Shown in pieces: positions 15,501 to 18,332 of a DNA stretch of 18,332 bases. The notes under the pieces were generated by a model, which did not search any database, had not been told where the DNA came from, and worked only from the letters and a program-made list of their open reading frames with translations. The first letter of the stretch is position 1. Each line of letters opens with the position of its first letter. This DNA comes from Actinomycetota bacterium (GTDB taxonomy: Bacteria; Actinomycetota; Actinomycetes; Nanopelagicales; Nanopelagicaceae). Location: the NCBI GenBank assembly GCA_009704445.1, contig WLED01000011.1, forward strand, positions 1-18,332. The letters run 5' to 3'. The position numbers were made by a program, and so were the translations under genes.

Positions 15501-15988
15501 AGCCTGGTTTGAATCTCACCGCCTGGACATCCAGTTGTTGCAATCAAACCTCGAGAATGTTTGGCTAAAAGTTCGCGATCCATGCGTGGTTTGTAGTAAT
15601 AACCTTCGAGCGATGCAAGTGATGACAGGCGAAATAAGTTTCCAAGACCTTCATTGTTTTCAGCCAAAATAGTCATGTGCGTATAAGCACCACCGCCGGA
15701 CACATCATCCTCGCCACCACTTGCCCACTGGACACGTTTCTTATCAAAACGTGATTCTGGAGCAACATAGGCTTCAATTCCGATAATTGGTTTTACATCA
15801 GCTTTCTTAGCGGCTTTATAAAACTCAAATGCACCAAAAACATTGCCGTGATCTGTCATTGCAATAGCTGGCATTGATTGAGATTTAACTTCTGCCATCA
15901 ACTCGCTAATGCGCGCCGCACCATCGAGCATTGAGTACTCGGTATGTACATGCAGATGTACGAAATTGTCTTTGTTCTGAATGGACAT
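12482..15988 (-). CDS. dnaE: DNA polymerase III alpha subunit (replicative DnaE1 type)
   Basis: This is the main replicative DNA polymerase. The 1168-residue product is in the DnaE size range. The N-terminal PHP domain has His13 and His15 (HLHVHTEYS), Asp22, His47 (TDHGN), Glu72, Asp222 and His224 (ATNDLHY). It looks metal-binding, as in actinobacterial DnaE1 enzymes whose PHP domain proofreads. The palm domain shows GPGRGSAAGSLVAYSLGI (about 372-388), catalytic Asp414 and Asp416 in PDIDLDF, and the third aspartate in LLKMDFLGLRNL. A helix-hairpin-helix region and an OB-fold (IVTIGGLIT...VLFF) follow. A C-terminal HL.L...GG segment ends the protein. It starts at ATG 15988-15986, 18 bases after the rluD-type stop, with little ribosome-site complementarity. 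Length and gene context argue against the error-prone DnaE2/ImuC type. Confidence 0.98.
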   Translation of the reverse strand: MSIQNKDNFVHLHVHTEYSMLDGAARISELMAEVKSQSMPAIAMTDHGNVFGAFEFYKAAKKADVKPIIGIEAYVAPESRFDKKRVQWASGGEDDVSGGGAYTHMTILAENNEGLGNLFRLSSLASLEGYYYKPRMDRELLAKHSRGLIATTGCPGGEIQTRLRMGAYKEAIKAASDYRDIFGKENYFLEVMDHGIEIESRVKNDLLRLGKELGIPFLATNDLHYTLQADASAHEALLCVQSGSTLADPKRFKFDNDSFYVKTPAQMRELFKDLPESCDNTLLIAERCNVTLREGENLLPQFEVPTGETEDTWLKKQAQLGLKERMGPRITPAHEARLTYELGVMEKMGFPGYFLVVADLVAHAKKVGIRVGPGRGSAAGSLVAYSLGITGLDPIEHGLLFERFLNPERISMPDIDLDFDERRRSEMIRYATNKYGEDRVAQIITYGTIKSKQAIKDSTRVLGYPYVIGEKLTKALPPSVMGKDISLSGVFDPKDERYAEAGEFRSLYESDSDSKRVVDTARGLEGLKRQWGVHAAGVILSREPLLDVIPIHRREADGAIITQFDMGACEATGLLKMDFLGLRNLSVLDDCLLNIKANQGIDVVLEDLTLDDPKTYQLLSRGETLGVFQLDGGPMRALLKSLSPDSFQDISAVIALYRPGPMGENSHNLYADRKNNRKPVEPIHNELSDSLQEILGDTYGLIVYQEQVMAIAQKVAGFSLGRADLLRKAMGKKNKEILDKEYVPFEAGMKANGFSTAAIKRLWDTLIPFSDYAFNRAHSAGYGVVSYWTAYLKANFPTEYMAALLTSVKDDKDKSALYLSECRRMGIKVLPPDVNESDAEYTPRGVDIRFGLAAIRNVGEGVVASIKAAREAKGKFASFGDFLAKVDAQVCNKKTIESLIKAGAFGSLGSTRKGLIAVHLEAIDSVIESKRAEAIGQFDLFGGEEITAVSGLDIQIPEGEWEKSILLSYEREMLGLYVSDHPLLGVEHVLRANTDLTISELVDEGAQHESIVTIGGLITSVVRKVSRQGASWAVVTVEDLEGSIEVLFFANTYNQYSITLTEDRIVTIRGRVDRREDALRFTALEMSIPDIKSAPVGPLVISLPMAQCTPPVVERIKEILRSHPGKREVHLQLRDNGGSTVMKVDALITSSPSLSADLKSILGPNCLV

Positions 15989-16006
15989 GATTGGCGAGAT
16001 TAGTGG

Positions 16007-16948
16007 CTATGGCAGAACAGCGTCGGAAAGCAACGCCAGTGAGCCTGTGAGATCGGAGGGATACGGGGCCTTAAAGTTGAGTTTGGCCTGCGTAACTGGA
16101 TGGGAAAAAGAAAGCTCGGCGGCATGTAACCACGGTCTAGACATACCCAGACTTTTGCCCAACACCGGATCAGCACCGTATGTCGTATCGCCCACTAGCG
16201 GATGATGAAGGGCAGAGAAGTGGACTCTAATTTGATGAGTTCGCCCAGTTTCTAATTCAATTTTTGCCATTGAAACTGCTCGATAAAACTCCATTACTTC
16301 ATAGTGGGTTATCGATTCTTTTCCTGTTGCAACGACAGCAAAGCGGTGATCTTCTTTTGGATGACGATCAATCGGTGCATCAATTGTTCCTGTTGAAGGA
16401 TCCATGTGTCCCTGCACAAGTGCATGATAAATCTTGGAGACTGTTCTATTTCTAAATGCATCTTTCAGCGTATGGAATGCCTGATCACTCTTTGCAACAA
16501 TCATCAAGCCACTAGTGCCAACATCTAAACGATGCACGATTCCCTGTCTTTCAGCTGGACCTGATGTTGAAACAGAGTATCCAGCTGCCATTAATGCTCC
16601 GACAACAGTCGGACCTGTCCACCCAGGACTTGGATGAGCAGCACATCCCACAGGCTTATCGATAACTACAAGGTCTTCGTCATCGTAAATAATGCTCAAT
16701 CCTTCTAGAGGCGTGAGAGGAATGGGATCACTATTAATAGGTGCAGGCATTAAAACTTCTATGACTTGACCGGCTAAAACGCGTTCTGACTTAGGCATTA
16801 CTTTGCCGTTTGTTGTGATGTCACCATCTTCGAGCAGCTTGACCACGGAAGTTCGAGAAAGCCCAAGAACGCGAGTTAGTGCGCTATCAATTCGCTCTCC
16901 TGCTACTCCTTCAGGGACTGAAAGTGTTCGCAGCTCTCTTTGGCTCAT
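16007..16948 (-). CDS. RluD/RluA-family ribosomal RNA pseudouridine synthase
   Basis: Enzymes of this family convert uridines to pseudouridine in large-subunit rRNA. The 313-residue product has an N-terminal S4 RNA-binding domain (about residues 17-67), as in RluD, followed by the catalytic domain. The catalytic aspartate is Asp142 in HRLDVGTSGLM. VIDKPVG (residues 95-101) and ETGRTHQIRVHF are further RluA-family marks. The S4 domain and the position between lspA and dnaE match the actinobacterial RluD-like gene. The exact uridine targets cannot be inferred, so no symbol is assigned. The ATG at 16948-16946 overlaps the lspA stop (ATGA). Confidence 0.95.
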   Translation of the reverse strand: MSQRELRTLSVPEGVAGERIDSALTRVLGLSRTSVVKLLEDGDITTNGKVMPKSERVLAGQVIEVLMPAPINSDPIPLTPLEGLSIIYDDEDLVVIDKPVGCAAHPSPGWTGPTVVGALMAAGYSVSTSGPAERQGIVHRLDVGTSGLMIVAKSDQAFHTLKDAFRNRTVSKIYHALVQGHMDPSTGTIDAPIDRHPKEDHRFAVVATGKESITHYEVMEFYRAVSMAKIELETGRTHQIRVHFSALHHPLVGDTTYGADPVLGKSLGMSRPWLHAAELSFSHPVTQAKLNFKAPYPSDLTGSLALLSDAVLP

Positions 16949-17430
16949 GAATCTGACTTTACTCTGGTAATCGGTGGGATATTTCGCAGTGAAAGTATCA
17001 TTGATAGAACTGCTGCAGAAACTATTGCCGAATCAGCAATGTTAAAAACTGGCCAATTGGGGATCTGAAGCCAATCGATTACATGGCCTCTTAAAGCACC
17101 AGGCTCACGAAAAACTCGATCAACTAAGTTGCCTAAAATTCCACCCATTGCCAAGCCCAGTACAACCGACCAACCTTTTGAAGTTATCTTGGTTGAATAA
17201 TAGAAAATTACTCCCATAACTAAGAATCCAAAGAGAGTTAAGAAAATTGTTGCACCTTCTGCAATAGAAAAAGCCGCACCCGAATTTCGCACAAGTGTGA
17301 GTTGAAAAAAATCGCCGATTACTTTGATGTTGGATCGATCAGAAAGGGTACTTACGGCCCATAACTTGGTTGCTAGATCCAAAACCCAAACAAACCAGGC
17401 AACACCATAAAGTGTGCGCCAATGTTGCAC
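16945..17430 (-). CDS. lspA: Lipoprotein signal peptidase (signal peptidase II)
   Basis: LspA removes the signal peptide from diacylglyceryl-modified prolipoproteins, the step after Lgt. The 161-residue protein has four hydrophobic helices. The aspartic dyad is Asp104 (GNLVDR) and Asp133 (FNIADSAI), and the conserved D..TK (18-22) and LVRNSGAAFS (46-55) motifs are present. The start is GTG at 17430-17428, two bases after the stop of the DksA-like gene; no ATG lies before the first helix. The stop overlaps the rluD-type gene. Confidence 0.97.
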   Translation of the reverse strand: MQHWRTLYGVAWFVWVLDLATKLWAVSTLSDRSNIKVIGDFFQLTLVRNSGAAFSIAEGATIFLTLFGFLVMGVIFYYSTKITSKGWSVVLGLAMGGILGNLVDRVFREPGALRGHVIDWLQIPNWPVFNIADSAIVSAAVLSMILSLRNIPPITRVKSDS

Positions 17431-17432
17431 AG

Positions 17433-18239
17433 TTAGCGCCGCTCTTCCTTCTGCTTACACAGCATGCACAACGTGGCGCGTGGAAACACCTGCAGGCGGG
17501 CTTTGCCAATGGGTGAACCACACTCTTCACAATTTCCATAGTTTTTGGAATCAATTCTTTCTAAGGCACGTTCAGTTTGTAGCACCATGTCGCGAGCATT
17601 GATCACTAATGACATTTCGTGTTCACGTTCGAAAGTTTTTGTTCCAGCATCAGCCTGATCATCACCAGCGCCCTCACCAGATTCTTGAATGAGTTCATCC
17701 ATCTCTAACTCAACTATTGCCAACTCTTTGCGCAATCGATCTAACTCTTTGGAAATCTCAGCTCTAACTGCCTTAAGCTCTGCCGCCGACCATGGTGCTT
17801 CGGCTTCTGTAGCAACAACAGGAACAGGCGCACCTTTGATTGGCTTGAGCGGAGCAATTTTCTTGCCGCTTTTGATTGGACGTGGTGGTGGTGGCATTAC
17901 CAGGCGTCTTTCTTCAACAACAGGTGCTACAACTGTTGCCGTCACAGTCGAGACTGAAACCGTTTGTGATTTCTCATCAACAGTTAAAGTTGTTTTTGAT
18001 GGAAATCCTTTACCTGCTGCCTTTTTTACTGGAATGCTTTTAACGCTAGTTTTTTTGGCTGGTGTGGATTTCTTTGCAGTTTTTTTAACTGGTACTGCCT
18101 TCTTTATCGGCTTTTTACTGGCAGACACTTTTTTGACAGCCTTCTTGACAGCCTTTTTGGCCGGCGCAGCTTTCTTTGTTGCCGCCTTTTTTACAGTTTT
18201 TTTAACTGGCGGAGCTTTCTTAACAGGCTTCTTAGGCAT
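17433..18239 (-). CDS. TraR/DksA-family zinc-finger protein with lysine-rich histone-H1-like N-terminal tail
   Basis: The 268-residue protein has two parts. Residues 1 to about 80 are a Lys/Ala/Pro tail built from short PVKK, PAKK and KKAVKK blocks, resembling histone H1 and the tails of actinobacterial nucleoid proteins; it should bind DNA or RNA without sequence specificity. A linker with a PPPPRP run follows. The C-terminal part has a coiled-coil-forming segment (about 150-185) and a four-cysteine zinc finger, Cys237, Cys240, Cys258 and Cys261 (CEECG...CMLC), as in DksA/TraR proteins that bind RNA polymerase. E. coli DksA is shorter and lacks the basic tail. The acidic tip residues seen in DksA cannot be assigned with certainty here. 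It starts at ATG 18239-18237 with a -10-like box only seven bases upstream, pointing to a leaderless mRNA. lspA follows after two bases. The actual effect on transcription is unknown. Confidence 0.9.
   Translation of the reverse strand: MPKKPVKKAPPVKKTVKKAATKKAAPAKKAVKKAVKKVSASKKPIKKAVPVKKTAKKSTPAKKTSVKSIPVKKAAGKGFPSKTTLTVDEKSQTVSVSTVTATVVAPVVEERRLVMPPPPRPIKSGKKIAPLKPIKGAPVPVVATEAEAPWSAAELKAVRAEISKELDRLRKELAIVELEMDELIQESGEGAGDDQADAGTKTFEREHEMSLVINARDMVLQTERALERIDSKNYGNCEECGSPIGKARLQVFPRATLCMLCKQKEERR
17998..18236 (-). repeat. Degenerate lysine-codon repeat region encoding the basic tail
   Basis: This stretch encodes the Lys/Ala/Pro-rich tail with irregular repeats of about 4-5 codons. It contains many runs of five to seven adenines on the coding strand. 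Units are diverged, so it is not a clean tandem array. The A-runs are possible sites of polymerase slippage and sequencing error. Confidence 0.6.
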
Positions 18240-18246
18240 GTCGCGA

Positions 18247-18276
18247 ACCCTATGCCGATTAGCCCTGTGTTGCCAA
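18247..18276 (-). promoter_or_regulatory. Predicted leaderless promoter of the DksA-like gene
   Basis: On the minus strand TTGGCA (18271-18276, five of six to TTGACA) is followed after 18 bases by TAGGGT (18247-18252), which fits the actinobacterial TAnnnT -10 pattern. Only seven bases separate this box from the ATG, so transcription would begin at or next to the start codon. No good ribosome site is present at normal spacing, which agrees with leaderless translation. An alternative reading is that AGGG serves as a weak ribosome site and the promoter lies further upstream. Confidence 0.5.
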
Positions 18277-18332
18277 TTTCGCCACGTTGCAATTTATTCT
18301 TGCCTCATCATCTAGACTGATCTCCTCACATA

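Noticed and set aside
17689..18315. Long plus-strand open frame opposite the DksA-like gene
   Set aside because: It is the antisense of the lysine-rich tail. AAG/AAA codons on the true strand read as Leu/Phe codons, so stops are rare. The product is low complexity and no ribosome site supports it.
18259..18332. Minus-strand open frame reaching the window edge, possible 3' end of an upstream gene
   Set aside because: About 24 codons to a TAA at 18261-18259 give no recognisable motif, and another frame also stops early nearby. It cannot be told apart from intergenic sequence without the flanking DNA.
1..18332. CRISPR arrays, insertion sequences, prophage, tRNA or rRNA genes, toxin-antitoxin or defence modules
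   Set aside because: No spaced direct repeats, terminal inverted repeats with transposase, cloverleaf-like sequences or recognisable defence proteins were seen. Nearly every base is within identified housekeeping or biosynthetic genes.

Overview
The window reads as compact, moderately low-GC chromosomal DNA from an actinobacterium. The gene order dksA-like / lspA / rluD / dnaE and trpA / ... / lgt, the HisA with PriA-type residues, the lysine-rich tail on the TraR/DksA protein and a TAnnnT-type promoter box all fit Actinobacteria. The base composition (well under 50% GC by eye), the streamlined junctions and the absence of mobile DNA suggest a genome-reduced freshwater or marine actinobacterial lineage such as the acI/Nanopelagicales group. 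That lineage assignment is inference. All 20 genes lie on the minus strand, so transcription runs from high to low coordinates.

Layout in the direction of transcription: (1) 18252 to 15988: a predicted leaderless promoter, a histone-tailed TraR/DksA zinc-finger protein, lspA (signal peptidase II), a RluD-type pseudouridine synthase, and dnaE (replicative DNA polymerase with an apparently intact PHP domain up to the visible motifs). (2) 12438 to 6894: hisD-hisC-hisB-hisH-hisA(priA)-hisF-hisI, seven histidine genes. hisG and hisE are not here. (3) 6897 to 2480: trpE, an unrecognised 56-residue single-span membrane protein, trpC, trpB, trpA. trpD, trpG and trpF are not here; the missing trpF is explained by the PriA-type HisA. 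(4) 2464 to 1: a VKOR-family membrane oxidoreductase, then a 208-base gap holding a predicted promoter, then a DsbA-like thioredoxin-fold protein, lgt (prolipoprotein diacylglyceryl transferase) and the first 30 codons of a VIT1/CCC1-family metal transporter.

The genes are extremely tightly packed. Of 19 junctions, eight overlap (six ATGA, one TTGA, one TAATG), and apart from the 208-base vkor-dsbA gap the widest spacing is 51 bases. There is room neither for a trp attenuator nor for a histidine leader peptide directly ahead of the biosynthetic genes. Histidine and tryptophan synthesis are therefore probably carried on one polycistronic message or a few overlapping ones, with translational coupling. 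Two functional links cross the region: LspA and Lgt, both lipoprotein-maturation enzymes, sit at opposite ends, and VKOR plus the DsbA-like protein form a likely disulfide-forming pair.

I found no RNA genes, CRISPR arrays, insertion sequences, prophage or defence genes. The window is mostly well-known housekeeping and biosynthesis. The most unusual items are the small membrane protein between trpE and trpC, the in-frame 9-base tandem repeat inside hisH, and the leaderless histone-tailed DksA gene.
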